Shown here piece after piece: positions 1 to 5,854 of a DNA stretch of 10,563 bases. Source of the stretch: Caryophanales bacterium UBA3260 (GTDB lineage: Bacteria; Bacillota_I; Bacilli_A; RF39; UBA660); NCBI GenBank assembly GCA_002362595.1, contig DEUO01000008.1, forward strand, positions 1 to 10,563, written 5' to 3'. The translations under genes and the position numbers were made by a program. Under the pieces are notes generated by a model. The model ran no database searches and was not told the DNA's origin. It worked only from the letters and a program-made list of their open reading frames with translations. Numbering within the stretch: position 1 is the stretch's first letter; each line of letters begins with the position of its first letter.

Positions 1-269
1 ACATAATCTAAAGTAGATTCTGAAATAATATTTTCTAACTTATAATATTCATCTAAATGTTTATTATTACTTGTACTAGCAATTATTATTATAATTATTA
101 TTAATAAAACAACTACCCATACCATAGCAATATTTCTAACATATTTAGGTAAATTCATAAATTTCTTCCATAATGATACAAAATAATTAGCTATTTCTGT
201 ACAAACATTTTTAAAAATACGCTTAACTCTTTTAAAAGTCATCTTTTTCTTTTTAGTAGTTTTTCCCAT
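1..269 (-). CDS. Partial membrane-anchored protein of unknown function (runs off left edge)
   Basis: This open frame begins at an ATG and is still open at base 1, giving the first 89 residues. A GGAG ribosome binding site lies 9 bases upstream and overlaps the stop of the preceding prepilin-like gene (12 bases between the genes). An ATG at 278 is in frame but sits directly against the GGAG, so 269 is preferred. The N-terminus is very basic (MGKTTKKKKMTFKRVKR). An unbroken hydrophobic run of valine, leucine and isoleucine follows at about residues 48-66, and then a polar, partly acidic segment. This suggests a single-pass protein with a short cytoplasmic basic tail and an exported C-terminal part. 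I do not recognise the family. The tight coupling to the prepilin-like gene suggests co-transcription and a cell-envelope role, which is inference. Confidence 0.7.
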   Translation of the reverse strand, partial: MGKTTKKKKMTFKRVKRIFKNVCTEIANYFVSLWKKFMNLPKYVRNIAMVWVVVLLIIIIIIIASTSNNKHLDEYYKLENIISESTLDY

Positions 270-281
270 AATAAACATCTC

Positions 282-752
282 CTAATAACCTTTACTAGTA
301 TAATTACTACATCTAATATAAGATTTTATTACATAATCTTCTTGTTCCTTATCATAAAAAACGTTTCCATAACCGTCACATGTCTTTTTACCAAATTGAT
401 CAACCATATCTATATAGCCTAAATTTAACAAAGTATCTGAACTAATAGTAAGTATTTGTTTAGACATATCATATGGATAATCTTTTATATATTTACTTAT
501 AGCATTATTAAATTTAGTTTCAAGTTCATGATAATATTCTTCATTAACTTTTTCTTCTATAACAGGTTTTTCTGGTTCTTTCTCCGGTTCCTTTTTTATA
601 ACATTTACAGTATCATTACGTTCTTTTTCTGTTTTTTCAATAGATGCATACAATCTATTTACATTGTAAGCAGCGAGTAATAAGAAAACAAGTAATACTG
701 TCATTAAAATTACCATTTCCTTCATTCCAAAACCATAATTATTTAGTTTCAA
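282..752 (-). CDS. Prepilin-like (pseudopilin-type) membrane protein, TTG start
   Basis: The 156-residue product starts with MKLNNYGFGMKEMVIL followed by a hydrophobic helix to about residue 29. This matches the class III (type IV pilin) leader: Gly7 before the cut, Phe8 as the new N-terminus and Glu12 at position +5. A charged linker rich in Lys, Glu and Pro (about residues 53-70) follows, then a small soluble domain with two cysteines (125 and 148) that could form a disulfide loop, as in many minor pilins. The start is TTG: a GGGAGG site lies 8 bases upstream, and only this start keeps the leader peptide. Known pilin-like proteins are cut and methylated by PilD/ComC-type peptidases and join DNA-uptake or secretion pseudopili. 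Which of these applies here is unknown, and an ordinary signal-anchored protein remains possible. It has its own promoter, separate from rplL. Confidence 0.7.
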   Translation of the reverse strand: MKLNNYGFGMKEMVILMTVLLVFLLLAAYNVNRLYASIEKTEKERNDTVNVIKKEPEKEPEKPVIEEKVNEEYYHELETKFNNAISKYIKDYPYDMSKQILTISSDTLLNLGYIDMVDQFGKKTCDGYGNVFYDKEQEDYVIKSYIRCSNYTSKGY

Positions 753-780
753 CTTACTCGCCTCCCATCTAATTATAAAT

Positions 781-809
781 ATTATAATACAAAAGAGATA
801 CTATTTCTA
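781..809 (-). promoter_or_regulatory. Promoter for the prepilin-like gene
   Basis: A perfect -10 (TATAAT, 781-786) is preceded by TAGAAA (804-809, four of six consensus bases) at a 17-base spacing. It lies between the rplL terminator and the ribosome binding site of the prepilin-like gene, so the accessory pair is likely transcribed independently of the ribosomal genes. Confidence 0.55.
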
Positions 810-823
810 CCTTTATCTATACA

Positions 824-847
824 TAAAAAAAGACTTTTACAAGTCTT
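824..847 (-). terminator. Rho-independent terminator after rplL
   Basis: A 7-bp stem (AAGACTT / AAGTCTT) with a 4-base loop at 830-847 is followed on the minus strand by a run of T. It starts 6 bases after the rplL stop and closes the rplJ-rplL unit. Transcription therefore does not simply continue into rpoB, which is not here anyway. Confidence 0.85.
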
Positions 848-853
848 CTTTCA

Positions 854-1225
854 TTAAGCTAGTTCTACAGTAGCTCCAGCTTCTTCTAATTGTGCTTTAA
901 TTTCTTCAGCTTCTTTAGCAGGAATATTTTCTTTAACATTTCCACCATTATCAGCTAAACCTTTAGCTTCAACTAATCCAAGACCAGTAATTTCTTTTAA
1001 TAGTTTGATTACTTGCATCTTAGTAGCTCCAGCATCTTTTAATACTACAGTTTTAGCAGCATTATCAGCTTCTGAAGCTGCTCCAGCAGCTGGTGCAGCT
1101 GCAACAGCTACAGCACTTGGATCTACTCCAAATTCTTCTTTCATTGCGTCAACTAATTCTTTAACTTCAAGAATAGTCATTTCTTTTAAAGCACTTATAA
1201 ATTCATCTTTTGTTAATTTTGCCAT
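854..1225 (-). CDS. rplL: 50S ribosomal protein L7/L12
   Basis: L7/L12 is the multicopy stalk protein of the 50S subunit; it binds L10 and recruits the translational GTPases. The 123 residues show all its parts. The N-terminal dimerisation/L10-binding region is about 1-32. An Ala-rich flexible hinge is at about 39-57. The globular factor-binding domain is about 58-123, with the conserved KDAGATKMQVIKLLKEITGL stretch and the EAEEIKAQLEEAGA helix. Length is normal. It follows rplJ by 27 bases, with a purine-rich AAAGGAAAA site upstream of the ATG. It shares the rplJ promoter and leader and ends at a clear terminator. L12 is needed in several copies per ribosome, so expression is expected to be high. 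Confidence 0.98.
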   Translation of the reverse strand: MAKLTKDEFISALKEMTILEVKELVDAMKEEFGVDPSAVAVAAAPAAGAASEADNAAKTVVLKDAGATKMQVIKLLKEITGLGLVEAKGLADNGGNVKENIPAKEAEEIKAQLEEAGATVELA

Positions 1226-1252
1226 TTTTCATTTTCCTTTCTTTATTCAAAA

Positions 1253-1744
1253 TTATTTTTCTAATTGTTCTGCATACATATTAAGTCCAATAGCTAAATC
1301 TCTAACATATTGAATCATTCCACCAGCTAACATAGTTAGTAAGCCATCTCTTGATGGAATAGATGCATACTCTCTAATAGTATCTAAATCTGCAGGAGCA
1401 CCATTAATAATACCAACAGTTATATTAGCTTTTTCATGGTCTTTAGCGAAATTAGATATTACCTTAATTGGTTCTAATAAATCTTTACCAAATAAGATTG
1501 CATTTGGTCCCTCTAAGAAACCATCTACGTTAATTTCTAAATCATCAACAGCTCTTTTAAATAATGTATTCTTATATACTTTTACTTCACTATCAGATTT
1601 TTTTAATTCTCTTCTTAATTCACTAAGTTCAGAAACAGTTAATCCTTGGTAAGTAAAAATAATAACAGATTCACTATTTTTAATATTATCTTTGATTTCA
1701 TTAACTATAGCTTTTTTGTTTTCTAAAATCTTTGCACTTGCCAT
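1253..1744 (-). CDS. rplJ: 50S ribosomal protein L10
   Basis: L10 anchors the L7/L12 dimers to 23S rRNA at the base of the 50S stalk and, in known systems, represses its own operon. The 163-residue product has the family layout: an N-terminal RNA-binding domain of about 130 residues, with the typical VIIFTYQGLTVSELSELRREL and VYKNTLFKRA motifs, then a C-terminal helix that carries L12 dimers. Length is typical of Bacillota L10. A strong AAAGGAGGG ribosome binding site lies just upstream of the ATG. The gene is preceded by an L10-type leader with a terminator hairpin, and by a consensus promoter inside the end of rplA. rplL follows after 27 bases. Confidence 0.98.
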   Translation of the reverse strand: MASAKILENKKAIVNEIKDNIKNSESVIIFTYQGLTVSELSELRRELKKSDSEVKVYKNTLFKRAVDDLEINVDGFLEGPNAILFGKDLLEPIKVISNFAKDHEKANITVGIINGAPADLDTIREYASIPSRDGLLTMLAGGMIQYVRDLAIGLNMYAEQLEK

Positions 1745-1749
1745 TTTTT

Positions 1750-1884
1750 CCCTCCTTTAAGGATATCGAAAAAGCTTTCCCAAAAGGAAAGCTTAAAAAT
1801 CACATCAAAACAATGTTATTTAAAACTTTCCTCGGCAAGATTTACTTTTTGCACTTGCTGTCTTTGGATTCGCTCTTTCTAACA
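1750..1884 (-). promoter_or_regulatory. L10 (rplJ-rplL) leader, ribosomal protein autoregulatory RNA
   Basis: On the minus strand the leader carries the conserved L10-binding elements CCAAAGACAGCAAGTGC (1851-1867) and TGCCGAGGAAAG (1826-1837), spaced as in the known Bacillota L10 leader. In that family, L10 bound to L12 recognises this RNA and lowers rplJL expression when L10 is in excess. Downstream is a terminator hairpin (1769-1794). The AGGAAAG at 1826-1832 can pair with CTTTCCT at 1785-1791, so an antiterminator and the terminator would exclude each other. The motifs are seen directly; the switching is inferred from the family. Confidence 0.85.
1769..1794 (-). terminator. Attenuator hairpin in the rplJ leader
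   Basis: A 9-bp perfect stem (AAGCTTTCC / GGAAAGCTT) with a 5-base loop is followed by TTT on the minus strand, just upstream of the rplJ ribosome binding site. The T run is short, so termination is probably partial or regulated, as expected for an L10-leader attenuator. Confidence 0.7.
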
Positions 1885-1890
1885 ATTCAT

Positions 1891-1919
1891 ATTATATTCT
1901 AATAACTATTAAATGTCAA
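1891..1919 (-). promoter_or_regulatory. Consensus promoter for rplJ-rplL, embedded in the end of rplA
   Basis: The -35 TTGACA (1914-1919) and -10 TATAAT (1891-1896) are both perfect matches with a 17-base spacing. The -35 lies in the last sense codons of rplA, and the spacer contains the rplA stop (1909-1911). It gives rplJ-rplL a supply independent of rplK-rplA. Confidence 0.85.
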
Positions 1920-2607
1920 AAGAATTTTGATTAATCTTAATTCCAGGACCCATAGTACTAGATACAGAAATATTGTTAATATATTTACCTTTTACTACGC
2001 TAGGTTTAGCTTTAACAATAGTACTAACAACATAGTTAAGGTTTTCTAATAATTTAGCATCATCAAATGATACTTTACCGATAATAGTATGAACATTACC
2101 ATAAGAATCAGTCTTATATTCAACCATACCTTTTTTAATATCAGTAACTGCTTTTTTAGTATCCATAGTAACAGTACCAGTCTTAGGGTTTGGCATTAAA
2201 CCTTTTGGTCCTAAAACACGTCCTATTTTACCTAATTGAGCCATCATATCTGGAGCAGCTACGATAACATCATAATCGAACCAGTTTTCTTTTTGAATTT
2301 TATCAATCATATCAGTATCACCAACATAATCAGCACCAGCAGCTTTAGCAGCTTCAGCAGCTTCACCTTTAGCGATAACTAAAACTCTTTTAGTTTTTCC
2401 AGTTCCATTAGGTAGTACCATAGATCCTCTCAATTGTTGATCGGCTTTTTTAGTATCAAGATTCAAATTAATAGCTACTTCTACAGTTGCATCAAAAGAT
2501 GTAATAGAAGTATCTTTAACTAATTTAATTGCTTCTTCTTTAGTATAAAGATTATTCTTTTCTACTTTTTTAGAAGCTTCCACATACTTTTTACCTAACT
2601 TTCTCAT
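1909..2607 (-). CDS. rplA: 50S ribosomal protein L1
   Basis: L1 forms the mobile L1 stalk that guides deacylated tRNA out of the E site. In many bacteria it also binds the leader of its own rplK-rplA mRNA. The 232-residue length is standard. The family signature [19 protein letters not shown] is complete (about residues 127-145), flanked by the usual two-domain pattern: N-terminal [10 protein letters not shown] and [15 protein letters not shown] segments, and a C-terminal [14 protein letters not shown] segment. A TTAGGAGGT site precedes the ATG. rplK lies 57 bases upstream with no promoter or terminator that I can see between them, so the two genes are co-transcribed. The 3' end of the gene doubles as the rplJ promoter. 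Confidence 0.98.
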   Translation of the reverse strand: MRKLGKKYVEASKKVEKNNLYTKEEAIKLVKDTSITSFDATVEVAINLNLDTKKADQQLRGSMVLPNGTGKTKRVLVIAKGEAAEAAKAAGADYVGDTDMIDKIQKENWFDYDVIVAAPDMMAQLGKIGRVLGPKGLMPNPKTGTVTMDTKKAVTDIKKGMVEYKTDSYGNVHTIIGKVSFDDAKLLENLNYVVSTIVKAKPSVVKGKYINNISVSSTMGPGIKINQNSFDI

Positions 2608-2664
2608 TATTTTACCTCCTAATTGTGGTTTATTAGCGGATTTTATATATTTTGTTTTTCTTTA

Positions 2665-3246
2665 TTATTCTTCTTCAGTTTCTTCTTTTTCGCTAATTAC
2701 TTCTACTTCATGAGATTCACTAGCTTCTGCTTCCATCTTAGCTAAATCAGCTTCTCTTTTAGCTTCTTTTGCAGCTTCAACTTCAGCTTCTTTTTGTTGT
2801 TCAGCTAATTCTTGATCATTTAATCCTTTAACTGCAACTCCCATATTACGTGCTGTTCCTTCTACAATCTTCATTGCAGCTTCAACATCATATGCATTTA
2901 AATCTGGTAATTTAGTTTCAGCTATTTGTCTTAATTCATCAACTGAAATAGTTGCAACAACTTCATTAGCTCCTTTTGTACTACCCTTTTGAATCTTAGC
3001 AGCTTTCTTGATTAAGAATCCAGCTGGTGGAGTCTTTAATACGAAGTCAAAACTTCTATCCTCATAAAGACTTATTTCAACAGGAACGATATCTCCCATT
3101 TTATCTTTAGTAGCATCGTTAAATTTAGTACAAAATTCTTGTAGATTAATTCCTGCAGGACCTAAAACAGTACCAACTGGTGGTGCTGGAGTAGCCTTAC
3201 CAGCAGGGATTTGTAACTTAATTTTCTTTACGGCTTCTTTTGCCAC
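2665..3246 (-). CDS. rplK: 50S ribosomal protein L11 with a 52-residue acidic C-terminal extension
   Basis: L11 binds the GTPase-associated centre of 23S rRNA with L10/L12 and is needed for the RelA/Rel stringent response. The start is GTG at 3246, with AGGAGGTG 6 bases upstream. An in-frame GTG at 3255 is inside that site and is rejected. The first ~141 residues are ordinary L11: [16 protein letters not shown] at the N-terminus, the proline-rich [14 protein letters not shown] region, and the rRNA-binding domain ending in [13 protein letters not shown]. About 52 further residues follow, rich in Glu, Ala and Lys, reading as a charged helix ([20 protein letters not shown]) and ending EEETEEE-like. 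Most L11 proteins stop near residue 141, so this tail is unusual. The family call is certain; the role of the tail is unknown. Confidence 0.97.
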   Translation of the reverse strand: MAKEAVKKIKLQIPAGKATPAPPVGTVLGPAGINLQEFCTKFNDATKDKMGDIVPVEISLYEDRSFDFVLKTPPAGFLIKKAAKIQKGSTKGANEVVATISVDELRQIAETKLPDLNAYDVEAAMKIVEGTARNMGVAVKGLNDQELAEQQKEAEVEAAKEAKREADLAKMEAEASESHEVEVISEKEETEEE

Positions 3247-3278
3247 GAAAAACACCTCCTAAAAAATTTTTTTCGCGA

Positions 3279-3316
3279 AAGTGGTCAAAGGCAATCCGCT
3301 TGTTTCCCTCCCACTT
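3279..3316 (-). promoter_or_regulatory. L1-binding-type leader motif ahead of rplK-rplA
   Basis: On the minus strand AAGTGG (3311-3316) pairs with CCACTT (3279-3284), enclosing GAGGG...CCTTTGA. The inner bases pair as AGGG/CCTT and then CAA/TTG. This GTGGGAGG...TGACCAC arrangement resembles the L1-stalk rRNA site and known L1-operon leaders, in which excess L1 represses rplK-rplA translation. The pairing is visible; the regulation is inferred from the family. It ends about 21 bases before the ribosome binding site. Confidence 0.7.
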
Positions 3317-3355
3317 AAGCTAATTATATATATAAAATACATAATTGCACCTAAG

Positions 3356-3384
3356 ATACTAGCACAAAATACTAAATAATGCAA
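3356..3384 (-). promoter_or_regulatory. Promoter for rplK-rplA
   Basis: TTGCAT (3379-3384) and TAGTAT (3356-3361) are 17 bases apart, with a TGC extended -10 directly before TAGTAT. It lies just downstream of the serpin terminator and upstream of the L1-type leader, so it restarts transcription for the ribosomal genes. Confidence 0.7.
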
Positions 3385-3407
3385 GTAATTAAGCGTATTA
3401 ATATAAG

Positions 3408-3440
3408 AAAAATAGATAATATCGTCAAATACTATCTATT
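3408..3440 (-). terminator. Likely terminator after the serpin gene
   Basis: TATCTATT-type arms (minus-strand AATAGATA, 3433-3440, and TATCTATT, 3411-3418) form an 8-bp AT-rich stem. Three inner pairs are possible after one mismatch, and a short T run follows. The stem begins inside the serpin stop codon. It is weaker than the other terminators here because it lacks GC pairs. Confidence 0.55.
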
Positions 3441-4696
3441 TATTGCTCTATATATAAATTTCTATCATCATCCCATAAATTAGGACTATAAACAGAACCG
3501 ACAAATAATATATCCTTAGTCTTTTTATCTCTTATAATAAACATAAAAGGCTTATCCATACTAACTATTATTGGTTTCTCTTCAATACTACTAAATTCTT
3601 TAGAAATAATTACAGTAGCAGCAGAAGCCTTTACACCATCCTCAGAAAAATCTATTGTAGCTTTATGAACACAATCTGAAACATATAAATCTCTATCACT
3701 AATCTTAGATAAATCAGCAACACCAGGACTAAAAGTATCTTTTAAACCTAACTCAATTAAATCTTTCTTTAACTCTAATTGATAATCAAATTTAAATTTT
3801 GGAATATTAATTCTAATTCCATTCTTTTCACTACTAGCTTTAACTAACTTACTATCAATATCATAAATGTCACTAACTTTGACATTCTTAATATATTCGG
3901 ATAAATCCTCAGGCATTATAGCTAATAATTCAAATTGTGTCTCATCAATCTTTTCTAAATCCATAGCTAAAGCTGTTACATTATCACCTTTATAATAAGA
4001 AATTGAATCTCCATAAGCCTTTTTACTTAAAGTAGTAGCAACTATCTTACTTCCATCTTCTAAATAAAAATCTCCTCCATAAGTATCATTAGCATCAAAC
4101 TTATCTACCCAATCCATTTTAAAAGCTAAAGCATTAGCAAGTACAATTCTAGTTTCACTATCTACTTGACCTTCTTCTAATATAGAAGGTATAAGTTCAA
4201 AAGTCTTCTTACTTACCCATTTATTAATATTTTCTACACTATTAAAATCATCATGCATTACTTCTACTTTATTATTAAATTTACTCTGTAATTCATCCAA
4301 ATAACTTTTTTTAATAGTATCTTTATATAAATTATTAATAAAAGTCCCATTAGCTACAGATAACTTATTATCTATATCTCCATAATTAACTAACTTAAAG
4401 TCTCCTAAAAAATTCTTTAATTCTTTCTCTGTATTACCATTAGCGCCTAAAGATAACATATAAAATGCTGTATTAATTGAATAAGGACTATAAACAATAT
4501 TCTGTTTATAATTTTCAAGTTTTAAAAAAGAAAAGTCATTTTTATTTTCTTTCTCTACTACTACAGGTTCATTAGTTTTATTATCATCAGGCTTAGTATC
4601 TGGCTTTTTATTTAACATATGTATATATACACAACCAACTACTAATAATATAATTACAAATAATGTAATAATTATAATCTTCTTTTTACTCATCAT
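3440..4696 (-). CDS. Serpin-family protease inhibitor, membrane-anchored or lipoprotein
   Basis: Serpins trap serine (or cysteine) proteases by offering a bait loop that inserts into a beta-sheet after cleavage. The 418-residue product covers the whole fold: SPYSINTAFYMLSLGANG (70-87), LANALAFKMDWVDKFD (186-201) and the C-terminal DKPFMFIIRDKKT...FVGSVYSPN signature (381-406). The reactive-loop hinge EDGVKASAATVII (352-364) has the small residues required for inhibition. Counting from Gly354 as P15 gives Phe368-Ser369 as the likely P1-P1' bond. The N-terminus is an export signal: lysines, a hydrophobic run, then VVGC (19-22), a possible lipobox, and a Lys/Asp/Pro-rich linker. A GGAG site precedes ATGATG; the second ATG (4693) is equally possible. 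It has its own promoter and terminator. Known gut-bacterial serpins inhibit host elastase-like proteases; the target here is inferred only. Confidence 0.95.
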   Translation of the reverse strand: MMSKKKIIIITLFVIILLVVGCVYIHMLNKKPDTKPDDNKTNEPVVVEKENKNDFSFLKLENYKQNIVYSPYSINTAFYMLSLGANGNTEKELKNFLGDFKLVNYGDIDNKLSVANGTFINNLYKDTIKKSYLDELQSKFNNKVEVMHDDFNSVENINKWVSKKTFELIPSILEEGQVDSETRIVLANALAFKMDWVDKFDANDTYGGDFYLEDGSKIVATTLSKKAYGDSISYYKGDNVTALAMDLEKIDETQFELLAIMPEDLSEYIKNVKVSDIYDIDSKLVKASSEKNGIRINIPKFKFDYQLELKKDLIELGLKDTFSPGVADLSKISDRDLYVSDCVHKATIDFSEDGVKASAATVIISKEFSSIEEKPIIVSMDKPFMFIIRDKKTKDILFVGSVYSPNLWDDDRNLYIEQ

Positions 4697-4712
4697 TTCA
4701 TCTCCTATAATT

Positions 4713-4721
4713 ATTATATCA
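4713..4721 (-). promoter_or_regulatory. Probable extended -10 promoter for the serpin gene
   Basis: TGATATAAT is a perfect extended -10 (TGn plus TATAAT), but I find no good -35 at 16-18 bases. The predicted transcript would have a very short leader that begins almost at the GGAG ribosome binding site. The upstream terminator makes a local promoter necessary, which supports the call. Confidence 0.45.
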
Positions 4722-4747
4722 TATATAAGTAATAAAATTCTTTACAT

Positions 4748-4780
4748 AAAAAAATAACTTAACAGTAATAAGTCAAGTTA
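4748..4780 (-). terminator. Terminator after the BtaA-like gene
   Basis: TAACTTGAC (4772-4780) pairs with GTTAAGTTA (4755-4763) over 9 positions with one G-U, around an 8-base loop, followed by a run of seven or more T on the minus strand. The 5' arm starts with the stop codon of the gene. Confidence 0.8.
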
Positions 4781-5770
4781 CTTTAAGCAATCTAATATAT
4801 TGCCACTCTTACTAGGTTTATATGTTAAAACTAAATCAGTATCATATGTTTTATTATAATCAGATGATGGAGGATATTTGCAATCTACCTCTGTTACATC
4901 AAAATAATCATTTCGATATAAAACATCAGTAGAATATTCTTTACTAGAATTAGGTCTATAACTATATAGTATCTCTCCGTTTTCTCTTAAACGTGGCATA
5001 ACTTGTCTAGCAATATCAAATATATATCTTTCTTCTACCATATTTTCCGAATTATATCCTGGTGTAAAACCATAATACATACGCATTTCAGAGCTTACAA
5101 GACATTCAACAATATTAGATAAATAAATTACATCATAACTATCAGTTACAACACTACTTAATTCAAGTAAATCTACTTCATAATATTTTGGATATTCTCT
5201 TTTTTTAAGAAGACTTTGTAACTTATAATATTCTTCGGGGCTAGAATAAAAAGGCATACCTTTAATTACATTACATTTAGTAGAATTTCTATGATTAGGT
5301 ATTACAAAGTTACCATCAAAACCATGCTTTTTACATTCATACATAACTAAATCCCAGAAATAAGCAACATCAGTAGGCATATTTTTTATAACTTTCTTCA
5401 AAGTTCTTAAATTCCAAAAGCTTTTTTCAATTCCTTCATTATGTACAGGAATTAAAAATCCTACAAAGGTTTCATAATCAAGACTTACCAAAGAAGCTAC
5501 TTTTAAACAAGTAATATAATAAGAAAATTTATTAATATCAAATATATCAACATTCCCTGCACCATAATATACAGAACTAATATATTGATCTCCACTAGCT
5601 GCTACTGTTAAAACATCTTTTCCCTTATAATCAATAACCTTACTTATCCCTTCTTGATTCTCTGTCGTAAACAAAAAAGATGTACAATGTTTTTTAAAAC
5701 AAGGTTCAACAATACCTTTATCTCTAACTAATTTAACAGCTTCCCTAGCATCTATATCACACTCTTTCAT
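4778..5770 (-). CDS. BtaA/DUF3419-like SAM-binding protein, function unknown
   Basis: The 330-residue soluble protein shows a Rossmann-like SAM-binding pattern. VLTVAASGDQ (53-62) is the glycine loop. DIFDINKF (75-82) supplies an acidic residue at the end of strand 2. ITCLKVASLVSLDYETFVGF follows (86-105), and YDVIYLSNIVECL (212-224) is the late catalytic-side motif. These blocks, in this order, resemble DUF3419 proteins, which include BtaA, the SAM:diacylglycerol 3-amino-3-carboxypropyl transferase of betaine-lipid synthesis. No BtaB methyltransferase partner is visible, so betaine-lipid synthesis is not claimed. Seven or more cysteines are scattered along the chain. An AAGGGGGA site precedes the ATG. 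The gene is a single-gene unit with a perfect promoter and strong terminator, set between nusG and the serpin. It is absent from the usual cluster, so it is probably an acquired or relocated gene. SAM-binding is fairly sure; the reaction is unknown. Confidence 0.85.
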   Translation of the reverse strand: MKECDIDAREAVKLVRDKGIVEPCFKKHCTSFLFTTENQEGISKVIDYKGKDVLTVAASGDQYISSVYYGAGNVDIFDINKFSYYITCLKVASLVSLDYETFVGFLIPVHNEGIEKSFWNLRTLKKVIKNMPTDVAYFWDLVMYECKKHGFDGNFVIPNHRNSTKCNVIKGMPFYSSPEEYYKLQSLLKKREYPKYYEVDLLELSSVVTDSYDVIYLSNIVECLVSSEMRMYYGFTPGYNSENMVEERYIFDIARQVMPRLRENGEILYSYRPNSSKEYSTDVLYRNDYFDVTEVDCKYPPSSDYNKTYDTDLVLTYKPSKSGNILDCLK

Positions 5771-5796
5771 AATAAATCCCCCTTAAATATTGATTT

Positions 5797-5825
5797 ATTA
5801 TATAAGTAATTATATTATTTGTCAA
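5797..5825 (-). promoter_or_regulatory. Consensus promoter for the BtaA-like gene
   Basis: TTGACA (5820-5825) and TATAAT (5797-5802) are perfect and 17 bases apart. The -35 shares bases with the T run of the nusG terminator, so one transcript ends where the next promoter begins. Confidence 0.85.
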
Positions 5826-5847
5826 AAAAAGCACTTATTTAAGTGCT
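5824..5847 (-). terminator. Terminator after nusG
   Basis: A 7-bp perfect stem (AGCACTT / AAGTGCT, 5830-5847) with a 4-base loop is followed by a T run on the minus strand, 7 bases after the nusG stop. It separates secE-nusG from the accessory genes and from rplK. Confidence 0.88.
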
Positions 5848-5854
5848 CTAACTA

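Noticed and set aside
456..680. Plus-strand frame rich in Phe and Ile, opposite the prepilin-like gene
   Set aside because: It is the complement of a real minus-strand gene; the composition is what AT-rich antisense gives, and there is no ribosome binding site or recognisable domain.
1005..1313. Plus-strand frame opposite rplL and the end of rplJ
   Set aside because: It mirrors the Ala-rich L12 hinge and crosses two certain genes on the other strand.
3256..3280. AAAAAATTTTTT and TTTCGCGAAA palindromes upstream of rplK as a protein-binding operator or terminator
   Set aside because: The first has no loop and the second is short; both are likely by chance in this base composition, and no partner regulator is visible.
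4730..5850. Betaine-lipid (BtaA-BtaB) biosynthesis locus
   Set aside because: Only one BtaA-like gene is present, no BtaB methyltransferase, and resemblance is at the level of SAM-binding motifs; assigning the pathway would go beyond the evidence.
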